A program made the translations under genes and the position numbers. From Piromyces finnis (Eukaryota > Neocallimastigomycota > Neocallimastigomycetes > Neocallimastigales > Neocallimastigaceae), in NCBI GenBank assembly GCA_002104945.1, contig MCFH01000019.1:466501-530500 (forward strand): a stretch of DNA of 64,000 nucleotides. Direction: 5' to 3'. The notes under the pieces were generated by a model, which was not told the origin of the DNA, made no database searches, and saw nothing but the letters and a program-made list of their open reading frames with translations. Below, in pieces: positions 24,500-35,718 of this stretch. Each line of letters opens with the position of its first letter. The stretch's first letter is position 1.

Positions 24500-27400
24500 T
24501 TTGAATTTATTTTGATTTTATATTATACAATTAAAAAATAATTATTGTTTTGATTGATTGTTTTATAATCGTTATTTGTTAATTACAATTTCCTTTTTGA
24601 ATTTCCTATTGGTTAATACTATACAATTTCTAAATAAAATATTATATATATAACTTATATTGAAATGCCAAACTAATAAGTATATATATAATACAAAAAA
24701 CTATTTCTTTTAGCAAAAAGAAAAAGAGTTCTTTTACAAATTTTACAATATTAATTAATATCAATAGATAAAAAAAATTGATGAAATAAAAAAAAGAGAA
24801 AATTTTCTTTTTATATATGATTTTCTATTAATAAATTAATAATATTAATATTAATATTAATATTATTATTATGATTATGATTAATATTAATATTATTATA
24901 GATAGTTAATTGTCAATAGTCAATAGATTAAAACAACATCGTCATGACTAAACTATTATATATTAAAATATATTAACTTTAATTTATTAAGAATGATAAT
25001 CCAATGAGTTGATTTATTTATAATTATTTATTAATATATTAACAAGTATTTAAAAATATATTATTAAAATATTATAATATATTGAAAATTATACTCTCTT
25101 ATTTTATTTCATCTATCATTGATACCAAATAAACTAATTATAGTAACTCTAGCCTATCACAAAATCCCTTAGGTATACTATTATACTATTTAAATAAATT
25201 AAATATTTCCCATATAATATTATATATTGGTCAAATATATTACAAATTGAATGATTATGTTACATAGAATAAAAAATGAAACATATTTTTTAATACAGCA
25301 ACTTTAAAAATATTAGTTATTAAAATTAGAAATATTAATAATTAAAATTTTTTATACTTAAAACAAATATATTAGGTAAAAACCAAACTTTATTTATTAA
25401 TAAAATTAATATTATTTTTTTGTGAATCGAAACTTTAATTCTATTAAATTACCTTTTTTAATTTATTTTATTATATTAAAAACGATCAATTTTCTATATA
25501 TAAAAAATGTTTAATCATGTTTAATAATGTATTAAGATTGTATTAGAAGAAAATAAAATGTCTTAGAAAATAGTAGCTGTTAGTTGTTATCCTGATGCCG
25601 ATGTCCTCATTCATTAGAAAACATTTTTTACAATAAAAATTAGTTTAATAAACTATCATTAATAATTGTTTAGTTTTATAATCAATAAAATATAATTAAT
25701 ATAATTATATGACAGAGGAGTTTTAATGTACAAAATCAATATTTATAACTAAATATATTAGAATATTAAAAGTAATGTATTACAATAAAATGATTTACGG
25801 TAAATATTTATTTTTAAATGATAAACAATTTTGTTTGCTTTAATTGTAATTGTGGAAATTTATATACTTTATTATATTATAAATATATTATAATATATTA
25901 TATTTTATATGGTACAATAATTTTATAAATAAAAATAATATTTTTAAATAATATGAAATAATAGTTATTATTTAATAGTAGGGTTATTATTTATTATTAA
26001 ATTTTTTTTATTTTTTATTAAATACTTTTTCTATTGTTATTCCAATTTATTTAATAATTATTTATTTAATTATTTATTTAATTATTTATCTATTTAATGA
26101 TTATTTATTTAATTATTTATTTAATTATTTATCTATTTAATGATTATTTATTATTTAATAGGAATAATTACTTTTTTTAATATTCTTTTGACATCAACAA
26201 ATGTGGGTCAGATTCTATTTATTTATTAATAAATTTTTTAATTAAAAGAATTATTTTTTTATTATTCTTTCCACTACCATTTTATTTAGTTAATATTTAT
26301 TTAATAATATTTCATATCAATGATAATAGTTTAAAAATGATAGAATTTAAAGTTTAATATAAATTTTTTTTTTTTTACAAATTTTGTGCCGCATTTTAAA
26401 AACGGTGAACATTTTTAATATTCTATAATTAAAAAAAAGTGCGGCAAATTATTACATTTTTCTACATTTCTATTTTAAAAAAAAAAAAAGATAGTAAAAG
26501 GGAATTTAAAATAAAATAAAACTGGAGGTATAGTTTTTTAAAAATAAATTATATAAAATATACTAGTATTATAAATGATAATACAAATCCTTTTTGTCAT
26601 TATATAGATTTATATTTTAATAAAAAAAAAAAAAAAATGGCTAGATTTATAAATTGTGTTAATAAATGTCCATGGAAAAAATGATGACTAATTTATTACA
26701 ATATAAATTATGTACTGTAAATTTTTATTGGTTAAGTTTTGTAAAAAACATATACATTACTATTATAAAAAAATGACCTTTAGTAAAGGGTTAGATATAA
26801 TAGTAATTTATGGTGGATAATACATATATACATACATACTTTATCCACATTTTATTCTAAAAAAAAATTGACAGTTTCTATTAATCTCCAATATATATAA
26901 TATTTAAAACTTTGTTTTTTTTCTTTTTAAAGAAATAGTATAACACATATAATTTTAATCACCATTAATTTATTAAAATGTTTATAATGACCTTTAAAAA
27001 ACTTTTTTTTTTTTTTAATTACATAAAATATTAACAAAGTAGTTCTCCTATATTTTTTTTTATTATTTTATTTCAAAAAACTAAATATATTTAATTTTAA
27101 AGCAAGCAAAATTCAAAGGATTCCTTAATAAAAATTAACAGAGATTTTATTGTAAATAATGAAGATACGGAAGCTACTATCACACTTTTCATATAGCAAA
27201 AGTGGTTTATTTTATAGATATTCATACTTTATATAAATCACAATTATATATTAAAGTATACTTTTTTTTTTTTTATTAAACTTTTTTAATATTCAAAGAA
27301 CAAATATTTTTTTTACTATGATTATTATTATTTGAGTATTTCTTTTCTTTAAAAATTATTATTAGTAGTATTAGTATTATTAAGCGTATTATTATTATGT

Positions 27401-27945
27401 TAATATCGTTATTTTACTTTATAAGCATTTTTAATAAATATAATTGATAATAAATAAATGGGATGTTTGTAATATGTAATATGATAAAGAAGAAAAAAAA
27501 AAAGATTTTTATTTTTTTTCTATATAACAATATAATATTACAATTATTTAACATCTATATATAGATATTTTATTCTTTGATTTGAGAATTAAATTTATCA
27601 TAGAATGAAAATATCTATATACTAAATAAGGTTTTATATATATAGATAGATATATATCATATTAATTATCCAAAAAAAAAAATAAAATATATTATTCTAT
27701 TTTCTTTTTCTATAATACAGATTACTCTATAAAAACAACACTTTTTTTCTTTCTATAATTTTTTTTAAAAAAAAAAAAGTTTGAAATTTAATCTATAATT
27801 ATAATTTTTAAATAGAATATGATATATTACTCTAAAATTGGTCCAATATAAGAACCAATAAATAATAAATATATATATTATGTAGGTAGGAAAAGAATGA
27901 GAGGTAAAATAAAAAAAAAAAAAAAAGAATTAAATTTGTTTGTTT
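24500..27945. other. Long AT-rich intergenic spacer
   Basis: About 3.4 kb without a supported gene. Contains an ATTAATATT-rich stretch (24838-24900), the 43-base tandem repeat at 26058-26143 and a TGCCGCA / TGCGGCA pair about 50 bases apart (26387, 26440). Homopolymer runs are frequent toward the 27 kb end. Confidence 0.5.
26058..26143. repeat. Tandem repeat, 43-base unit x2
   Basis: Two copies of a unit built from TTATTTAA words and ending ATCTATTTAATGA. Confidence 0.85.
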
Positions 27946-30072
27946 TTAAATAATAATATCTGTTTTTTCCAATTCTCTATCTAATTTTTCTTTCAAGTGA
28001 ATTAATGGATTTCTAAATAATAAACCTAATAATAATGGTATAATGGTATGGGATAATAACATCATCATATAATAAATATAATTATTTTTGTATAATCCAC
28101 CAATAGCTTCTCTTAAAATATTCATTGCTGGATAAAATGGCATGATAGGTTGTAAAACGGCAAAGGCTCTTGGTAATAATTCAATTGGGAATGTACCACC
28201 TGAACCAGCAACTTGTAAAACCATAACAACAATAGAAAAGGCTTCACCAACCTTACCGAAAGAAACTGTGACAGAATATACAAATAACATAAATACAAAA
28301 CTTGACATCATAATGGTAATAATGAATAAGGGAATATTAATGACTTGAACTTTAAGTAGAATATCACCAATTCCAATAATGAGACCTTGAGTGACAGCCA
28401 TACTACCAAATAATAAAAATCTTCCTAAAAATTTTTGATAATTTCTTAATTTTTCGGTTCCGATGGTTGTATTATCAATATCTGTTTTAACAATAGAAAT
28501 AAGTAAAGTGCATCCAACCCAACAAGCTAAAATTGTATAGAAGGGAGCCATCTTTGAACCATAAGTATTAATATCATATAAATCAATTTCATTTGTTTTT
28601 ACTGGAGTGGATAAAAAGTTGGCAACTTCTACTGGATCATTTTCGATCAAGTTTACGAATTTGTCGTACATTTCACTTTCCTTTTCTCCACTTAAAGAAT
28701 CTACAATTTTATCGATTTCGTCTTGAAGTTTTGAAAATACATTATCCATATTATCGGTTAAATCCTTGGTATTACCTAAAGCTTTTATCATACTATCTAA
28801 AGCTTTATCAGTCTTTCCCGTGGCTTTACTGACACCTGATAATAATTCATTAATACTATCCATGGATTGATTGGCATTGGTATAGGCACTATTCAAATCA
28901 CCTTTTATAGAATCACGATAGGCACTGTAGACTTCAACTTCTTCAGTTTGAATAGCTTTCAACTTGTTTTTAATTTCTTTTATTTCATTTTTAGTTTGTT
29001 TTGTATTGCTAATGATCTTTTGGGTATCACCGATAGAATCTGATATTTTTTGAAGTTTATCTTGTATACCGTCTAATTGAGGTAACTTTAAATTTTGACC
29101 TACTCTATTCAAGATACTTTTGATTTTATCGATTTTTTCGGATTTTTCTTTTAATTGCTCTGATAATTCGTTCATTTTGTCTTTCATAATTTCTTTGTTA
29201 TCTTCGAGAGGGCTTTCATCAAACGAATCAATAACATTGGCAATATCTTTACTATCATCTTTAATGGAAGAAACAGTTTCATCAATATCATTAGTTAAAT
29301 CCTTAAAGGATTTTAAAGCATTTTGCATATCTTTGATTCCATTTTGCGTGGTTCCACTAATGTTATCAACGGTAGGAAGTAATTCTTTAAAGGCATTAAG
29401 AGAGTTGTTGGTAAGATCTGCTGTAATTTCCATGGTTTTAAATATAGCTCTTAAATCTGAAATATTTGATTTAGCTTTATTTAGTTTTTCAACAAGTTCT
29501 TCGGTGGTACGAGCTGCCTTTGTTACCAAACCTATATCTTCTGCTGTATTTAATACTTTATATATAATAGCGTTAATGATATTTTGATTGATGGTGTTTT
29601 GAATGGCACCAACTGCCTTATTTACAATAATGGGTGCAATTGGATTTTTCTTGTGATTAACATAAAAATCAAATTGAGGTCTTTCAATTTTCTTTGTATC
29701 AAATATTGTGATGAGTTTGGTACTAAAGTTTTCTGGAATGACTATTTCTCCGTAGTATTCACTTTTTTCTAACATATGTTTGGCATCCTTTTCATTTGTA
29801 AAAATCCATTTCATATCCTTATTATCTTTTAAACCATCCACTACTAAATTTCCCATATTTATTTCTTCCCCAAGGATTACTGTTCCATTATCTTTATTTA
29901 CAATAGCTATTGGTAATTTACCAGTATTACCATAAGGATTCCAATTGGAATCAATATTAAGCCAAGCATAAATACCTGGAATAATTAATAAACCTACTAA
30001 AATTACAACAGCAGCAGGTCTTTTACTAATTCTTTTAATATCATCTAAAAATATAGATATAATTTTTTTCAT
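27946..30072 (-). CDS. YhgE/Pip-family membrane protein of bacterial type
   Basis: 708 residues, single exon, ATG at 30072. One membrane helix near the N-terminus (AVVILVGLLIIPGIYAWLNI, about residues 20-39) is followed by the family's conserved outer domain (WNPYGNTGKLPIAIVNKDNG), a long coiled-coil-forming section (about residues 190-480) and five C-terminal helices with the signature GSGGTFPIELLP and FYPAMNILREAIGG. This is the layout of the YhgE/Pip family (phage infection protein, related to EsaA of type VII secretion and to ABC-2 permeases), common in Firmicutes and not a normal fungal family. The absence of introns and the near full length fit acquisition from a rumen Firmicute, followed by adaptation of base composition to the host. 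The C-tail (EKLDRELEKTDIII) shows no ER or vacuole signal I can name. Role in a fungus unknown. Confidence 0.9.
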   Translation of the reverse strand: MKKIISIFLDDIKRISKRPAAVVILVGLLIIPGIYAWLNIDSNWNPYGNTGKLPIAIVNKDNGTVILGEEINMGNLVVDGLKDNKDMKWIFTNEKDAKHMLEKSEYYGEIVIPENFSTKLITIFDTKKIERPQFDFYVNHKKNPIAPIIVNKAVGAIQNTINQNIINAIIYKVLNTAEDIGLVTKAARTTEELVEKLNKAKSNISDLRAIFKTMEITADLTNNSLNAFKELLPTVDNISGTTQNGIKDMQNALKSFKDLTNDIDETVSSIKDDSKDIANVIDSFDESPLEDNKEIMKDKMNELSEQLKEKSEKIDKIKSILNRVGQNLKLPQLDGIQDKLQKISDSIGDTQKIISNTKQTKNEIKEIKNKLKAIQTEEVEVYSAYRDSIKGDLNSAYTNANQSMDSINELLSGVSKATGKTDKALDSMIKALGNTKDLTDNMDNVFSKLQDEIDKIVDSLSGEKESEMYDKFVNLIENDPVEVANFLSTPVKTNEIDLYDINTYGSKMAPFYTILACWVGCTLLISIVKTDIDNTTIGTEKLRNYQKFLGRFLLFGSMAVTQGLIIGIGDILLKVQVINIPLFIITIMMSSFVFMLFVYSVTVSFGKVGEAFSIVVMVLQVAGSGGTFPIELLPRAFAVLQPIMPFYPAMNILREAIGGLYKNNYIYYMMMLLSHTIIPLLLGLLFRNPLIHLKEKLDRELEKTDIII

Positions 30073-31183
30073 TTTTCCCTAAATAATAATATAGGTATGT
30101 GTGTGTGTGTGAAAGTATTTCTATAAAAACTTTTAATTTTTAGAATTTTTTTTTATTCTTTTAATATATCATTTATTTATTGATAATAAAATCTATCTTT
30201 ATAATTTTTATTTTTTAATATTTAAGGAATTATGCTTTTTTTTTTAAGGTAAAAAATGGTAGGAGTAAAGCAAGATTCCTTTATAAAAGTGTTTTTATTT
30301 CCCCTAATGAATATTTTCACTTAACCTTTTTTTTTTTGTTTTTTTTTTAAAGTTTTTTAAATTCTTTTTTTTATTGTCTTTTTTTATTATATTTATACAA
30401 TCCATTAAAAAAAAAATTCTAGTTTTTTTAAGTTGTCAAAATTCATTTCTGCTTTCAACAATATTAAATTTAATAATAATATAATATTAATATATAATAA
30501 TATATAGTAATATATATTAGAATAAATACCACAACTTTTATTTTAATTTATTTTATTAATGAAATTTTTTTATAAAAATTAATTTTATAGACTTAATTTT
30601 GTGTAACATCATATAAATAATGATATTAAGAAATTTTTTATTAAATTTTTTAATTTTCACATGTATTTTTTTAAAAAAAAGTCTTTTTTCATATGATAAT
30701 TAAAATAATTTCATCTATAGATTTATTAATTCATTTATTTATTTTATTAATAAAAAAGATATTTTTATATTTAATAAAACTAAATATAAAAAAATGTTAA
30801 GAAAGCATTTACATAATAAATTATACTTCGCTATACTATTTATTTATTAGTAAAAAAATAATAAATGAAATAGGATAATTGCTATTGTCATCCTTACCAT
30901 CCTTTTTTTTTATTCTACTTTGTATTTTCTGCCTTTTAAAGAAATATCTTTTGTCAAGTAATATTAATATTAAATTTTTTGCACAATACCTAAATTAAAT
31001 TTTTTATTATTTTTTGTTGACAATTGTTATTTTTAATTGAAACATTAATATATTATTTTAAATTGATATTTATATTTTTATATATTTTATAATACATTAA
31101 TAATATTAAAATAATATATTATATTTATTATTTAATATAATATTAATATATATTAAATTATTTTTTTGTGCTTTATCACAATA

Positions 31184-31255
<72 letters not shown>

Positions 31256-31273
31256 TAAGGTATAATAATAGAC
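30073..31273. other. AT-rich spacer
   Basis: 1.2 kb with a (GT)n run at 30099-30110, many homopolymers and the start of the (AAT)n tract at its right end. No gene seen. Confidence 0.6.
31185..31258. repeat. (AAT)n microsatellite
   Basis: About 24 units immediately left of the SINE insertion at 31289. Confidence 0.93.
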
Positions 31274-31288
31274 ATTATATAATAAATA
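31274..31288 (+). repeat. Target-site duplication, left copy (SINE-1)
   Basis: ATTATATAATAAATA, 15 bases, identical to 31835-31849 on the other side of SINE-1. Confidence 0.9.
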
Positions 31289-31834
31289 GTCGTTCCAGTT
31301 TCTATCCTGGTTGTTAAGACCCGCTTAGCATTCATAAGGCTTCTGGTTCGACCCCCGCCATTGACAGTTCTTTAGCGATTTTCCTGTTTCAGGTTTGCGC
31401 TTAAAGTATAGGGGTTAAAGGTCAATTCAGGTAAGTATAACTATACCACCGGACTCTACCCTAAGCAGTTAATTCAGATTGGTAGTTTTCTCCGTATCAA
31501 GCGGTTTTCCCACTGAAGTTTAGAGTATATGTAGGAAGGGGTATCAATTAATTCACAGATTACTAACTATGGTCTTTGAGGGTTGTTCTCATCGTTAATC
31601 ATCCTTCGCCAATAAAGGTTCAGGAGATCACTGGTGTTGGTAGCTCGGTCTTTGTGTGATAGGATCGTTAAGAGCAATAAGCCATTCCATATTAGCCCTG
31701 CCCAGAGGGATGATTGTGCCGACGTCGTTCTGATATGGCAATGTATAATAATGTACAATCACATACCATATATAACTCAGGGGGTTAGATGAGGATATAT
31801 GGAAGTCTAAAAAAAAAAAAAAAAAAAAAAAAAA
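31289..31834 (+). mobile_element. SINE-1: tRNA-headed SINE with poly(A) tail
   Basis: A GC-richer insert of about 546 bases, flanked by an exact 15-base duplication. The head resembles a tRNA gene: an A-box-like GGTTGTTAAG, an anticodon-arm-like AGCATTCATAAGGCT (CAT at the anticodon position, so possibly a Met-tRNA origin) and a B box GGTTCGACCCCCG. The body carries TTCAGGTAAGTATAA (31426-31440), also present in SINE-2, and the 3' end reads GGAAGTCT followed by about 26 A. The terminal GGAAGT is shared with SINE-2 and with the LINE at 19421. The rest of the body does not match SINE-2, so it is a distinct subfamily. Transcription would be by RNA polymerase III from the head; retroposition would be supplied by a LINE. 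Confidence 0.85.
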
Positions 31835-31849
31835 ATTATATAATAAATA
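31835..31849 (+). repeat. Target-site duplication, right copy (SINE-1)
   Basis: ATTATATAATAAATA directly after the poly(A) tail of SINE-1. Confidence 0.9.
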
Positions 31850-33526
31850 ACATTATTCATATAGATTAGTATTAATATTAGTATTAGTATTAATTGGTTT
31901 CTTTATGGTAATACTAAAATTACTTTTTTATTATTACTACCATAGGCATTGGAATTTCTCATTATTTTTCATATTAATATTACAAATATTATGAATTCAT
32001 TACACAACAACCTCATTACTTTTATTATTTTTTGATTAGTATACTTTAAAGTTTCAATGATTTATAAAAATTATATTAAAAGTATTATTATTATTAGTAG
32101 TAGTAGTAGTAGTAGTATAATTTCTATTTATATTATTCTTATGAAAAATGAATTATATCCAACATAAATATTTATAGACGTATAATATATTTAATAAATC
32201 ATGATACTAAAATTAGACGAATAAATTAATAGTAAGCTGTATAAGTAAATACAAACGTTGATATTATAATAATATATTATCTTTTTTTTTTTTTTTTCTT
32301 TCTTAAACCTTCTTCTATCTCATGATTTTATATATAATATAAGAAATTGACTTTTCATCTAATCTATTTCTTTCCTTTTTATAATATTCAATAATAAAAT
32401 AAAATGGTTAAATATATATATATATATATTATAATAAAATAAAATAAGATGATTAAATATTTAAAGCGTTACATTTAATTAGATCAAGTAATAAAAACGA
32501 TTTAATTTATGACTAACCTTTATTTTTTTTTCAAAAATTAAATAATAAAAAAAAATGTAGATATACACTTTTAAACTATTTTAAATAGAATTAATTTCAT
32601 AATAATATAATATTAAATAGAGTTAATTCTACGGGTTTTAAAAAATTATAGAAGTATATAGGTAACTTTTTGTTATTAATTAAAATTTAAAAAGTATCTA
32701 TTACTCAAAAAAAAAATATATATATATATATATACAATAATTTATGTTCATATTCATATTTTTATTTATTATTCATTACAATTCATCATAACAATTCATA
32801 TACATTAAATAATAGCTTTTTTTTTTTTATTTGGTTTGGTTTGGTTTATAATAAGACATAAAATATAAAAAAAAAAAAAAAAAAAAAAAAAACGGAATCT
32901 CCAATCATAATAGAAAATGTTTATATTATGTGCGTGTGTGACAAATCTTGTATAATATACAACAAATGATACTTTTCATCTACCGACTTAACCCATTGTT
33001 TTTATGATGTGACGTGACTTTTTTTTTTGAAAATTATCTTTAATTCATTAATAAATAATATTAAAGGAAAAAATGCTATGTTATAATAAAAAAAAAACTA
33101 ATAGTATTTTAATAATTATGTCTGTTTTTTTTTGTTTGTTTGTTTGTTTGTTTTGCTTATATAATATTATATATCCAAAAAAAAAAAAAAAAAAAAACAC
33201 ATTATTATATGTCCATAATATTATTAATAATATATATTGTATGTACATATAAAAATGAGTATCAAATCTGTCTCTTTACATAAGTTAATGGGGAAAAAAA
33301 TAATAATTAATATTTTATAATTCGCTTTTATATCATATTTACAATAAAAAAAATAAATAATTGATTCTTTATTATTGATATGGTCATGAAAAAATTTTAT
33401 ATGTTATTTAAAAATAAAAGAAATCAAAAAGAAATAAAAAATGTATAAACTTTTTTTTTAAAACTAATTTTTATTTTTTATTGTAATTTCCAATTTTCAT
33501 TTTTATATCCTGTTAATTAATAAATA
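31850..33526. other. AT-rich spacer
   Basis: 1.7 kb with (TA)n, (TTTG)n near 33130 and poly(A) tracts (near 32869 and 33180). No gene seen. Confidence 0.6.
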
Positions 33527-34446
33527 ATGTCTTTAATAATCAATAACACAACGATTCAAACTTCTTACAATGAAATATTAACTTTGGCAAGAGAATTTTT
33601 TTTTACTAATTTCTCTTCTAATGCCTAATTAAGCTCTTTTTATTTCAATATAACTTCACCAAATGTAATGAAAAATATTAGAAAAGCTTATCTTCCAGGT
33701 GGTGAACCTAATGACCTTGTTATTCATAAAGTTCAAGAATTATTAGAAATTAAAACACATTCTGAAATTTATATGAAATTGATAATTGTGGAACACCAAT
33801 ATTAACCTCCCAATGTCCTTAATGTAGTCAAATGTGATAGGTAGAACAAATCATAAATTAGTTGAACAATCTGGTCATTGTCGTATATTATTAAATTATG
33901 CTCAACCCCTTAACCCTCAATTCATTGGTATTCCATCAAGCTGCCTTAACGATCTGATAACTAATACTATACAACTCAAAGGGTTTCAAAAGATTGAAAA
34001 TGCCGGTATCTTCTTAAATAATGAGAAAAGGGTGAGAAATATTAGTTTTACTACTTATTTGGTTTTAAATTTCATTTTTTACTATTGTATATATTATTAT
34101 AATTGGGAAGTTAACTACTTAACGTTAAAAAAATTAAAATAATTCCGATACTTTGATAATACCAACGTTCATCCTGAAATTGAAGTTGAAATTAACGGAG
34201 ATGAAAAACATATCCTTTCTCTATTAAAGGATATAATGTTATCTTTAAAAAAAAAAAAAAAAAAAAAGAATTAGTTATAAAAGAAGTAGATGTTATTTCA
34301 AGATTTTTTGATGACCTCTTTCCAAGATTATTGACTTTTCTTTGTGAAAATGAAAAAAGTTTAATTTAAATGAAAGAAGTGAACTTGAATATACCTACAA
34401 TAGAATTATTGAAAGCAGAATTTTATATTTTGTTCATGAAACTTAA
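33527..34446 (+). pseudogene. Degenerate RZ-type zinc-finger (RNF213-like) gene fragment
   Basis: Coding-like sequence broken by stops and frameshifts. From an ATG at 33527 it reads MSLIINNTTIQTSYNEILTL, meets TAA, continues ITSPNVMKNIRKAYLPGGEP, and in a second frame gives DNCGTPILTSQCP, stop, CSQ. After another frameshift comes IGRTNHKLVEQSGHCR. The CGxP...CPxC...IGG-NHxL pattern is that of the RZ zinc finger of RNF213/ZNFX1-type proteins; the first Cys and the His of the finger appear deleted. Weaker coding similarity continues to about 34446 (a Lys run from a long A tract, then more stops). The intact parent would be a very large E3 ligase; this is only its C-terminal part. Assignment rests on the motif alone. 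Confidence 0.55.
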
Positions 34447-34752
34447 AATTATAAAGACTAAAAAAAAAAAAAAAACATTATTATAATCATCAATAGTTTA
34501 TATAAAATGTTTGTTTATACTTTATTTAAAATAAAAATATCAGAAATATATTGATTTCAATCATTACATTTCCATATAATTTCATTCATTAATAAGTACA
34601 AAAAATAAAAAAAAATGGAATGAATAATAATAAAATTACATATTTTAATGATAATAATAATAATAAAAAGTAATGAATAAAATATATTATTCTTTCATTT
34701 TAAATGTTTAGGTAAAATTATTTGTTTTTGATTTTAGTTTTGATTTTAGTTT
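34447..34752. other. Short AT-rich spacer
   Basis: About 300 bases between the RZ-finger pseudogene and SINE-2. Nothing recognised. Confidence 0.5.
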
Positions 34753-34765
34753 TTTGAAATAAATA
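34753..34765 (+). repeat. Target-site duplication, left copy (SINE-2)
   Basis: TTTGAAATAAATA, 13 bases, identical to 35298-35310. Confidence 0.9.
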
Positions 34766-35297
34766 TTTTTTTTTTTTTTTTTTTTTTTTTTAACTTCCGA
34801 GTGCATTTCTCCCATCGATCAGAGTTAGCTCCAATGGTGGTTCTTAGAGAAACGTTGGCTCATTCCTATTGCTAGGTGGTTGTGACCCTCCTGGTCTGTC
34901 ATACTGTTTCTTCAGCTTCGACGCTCACTTAATCCATGTACATTAGATGCATGTCGTTGTACGATATTTCACAACTACAATGCTCTTATAGTCAATTTGA
35001 TCACGTGTCAACTGCCCCCTAATGTTTACACTTAAATTGATTAAGGAATATTATGTGTTTTTGACATAGCCTAAGTCACCACTTATTAAGTTCTAATTTG
35101 GAATGTACCATGTACACTAGACCCTCTCAGGCCGGCTAGACGAGTGTTATTATCATAGTAGTAAATTAGAAAGTTCATTTATACTTACCTGAATATCATA
35201 ACCCAACCCATGGCAAACCCAGTGGGAAAATCCACAGGCACTGACATCTGCGGGGTCGAACCAGAAGCCTTATGTATGCTAAGGAAACGCCTTAACA
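34766..35297 (-). mobile_element. SINE-2: tRNA-headed SINE with LINE-derived 3' tail
   Basis: Minus-strand insert between exact 13-base duplications. It begins TGTTAAGGCG and shares with SINE-1 the head AGCATACATAAGGCT and CTTCTGGTTCGACCCC, but lacks about 25 bases of the 5' end, so it is 5'-truncated within the A box. It carries TTCAGGTAAGTATAA (35179-35193, read on the minus strand). Its 3' third matches the end of the LINE at 19421: GCTGAAGAAACAGTA, GACAG, CCAGGAGGG, a CCATTGG block and the terminal GGAAGT, followed by a poly(A) tail (T run 34766-34791 on the + strand). The shared part lies inside the end of LINE ORF2 and its 3' UTR. Confidence 0.87.
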
Positions 35298-35310
35298 TTT
35301 GAAATAAATA
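35298..35310 (+). repeat. Target-site duplication, right copy (SINE-2)
   Basis: TTTGAAATAAATA, at the 5' (head) side of the minus-strand SINE. Confidence 0.9.
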
Positions 35311-35718
35311 AACATCTCAAAATTCAATTTTTTTTTTTTCTAGAAATAAATTCGATTAAAAAATTTTACTAGAAGAAAAAAAAAATCATATTTTAAGATG
35401 CTTTGCCGTATTCTACGACAATTAATTTTTTATAAATCACCAATATTTATAAAATTTTATAAATTTTACAAATAAGCAAGACTGATGGATGACTTTTGTA
35501 AATAAATAAAATCGGTAATGAAATTATGTATGAATTACTCTTCTAGTTAGAAAGTATCCTCCATTAGAATACCTCAAATCTAACTGTTCTCTTCAAGTAA
35601 TAGAAATAAGAATTTATAATGGTTAATTTTGGTGTGAATTGAAAACAAATAATTGTATATTCTCAATAAACATTATAATAAAGATTTACTAAAAAAAAAA
35701 AAAAAAAAAAAAAAATCT
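35311..35718. other. Spacer between SINE-2 and hypothetical gene
   Basis: About 400 bases, AT-rich, ending in a poly(A) tract (35692-35715). It is the 3' flank of the minus-strand gene at 35719-36813. Confidence 0.6.

Noticed and set aside
26387-26446. TGCCGCA ... TGCGGCA inverted pair
   Set aside because: Seven-base arms about 46 bases apart; too short to call a regulatory or structural element.
31330-31366. Apparent tRNA gene (B box GGTTCGA) at 31355, and again near 35250
   Set aside because: The anticodon and acceptor stems do not pair properly and the sequences continue into SINE bodies with target duplications; they are SINE heads, not tRNA genes.
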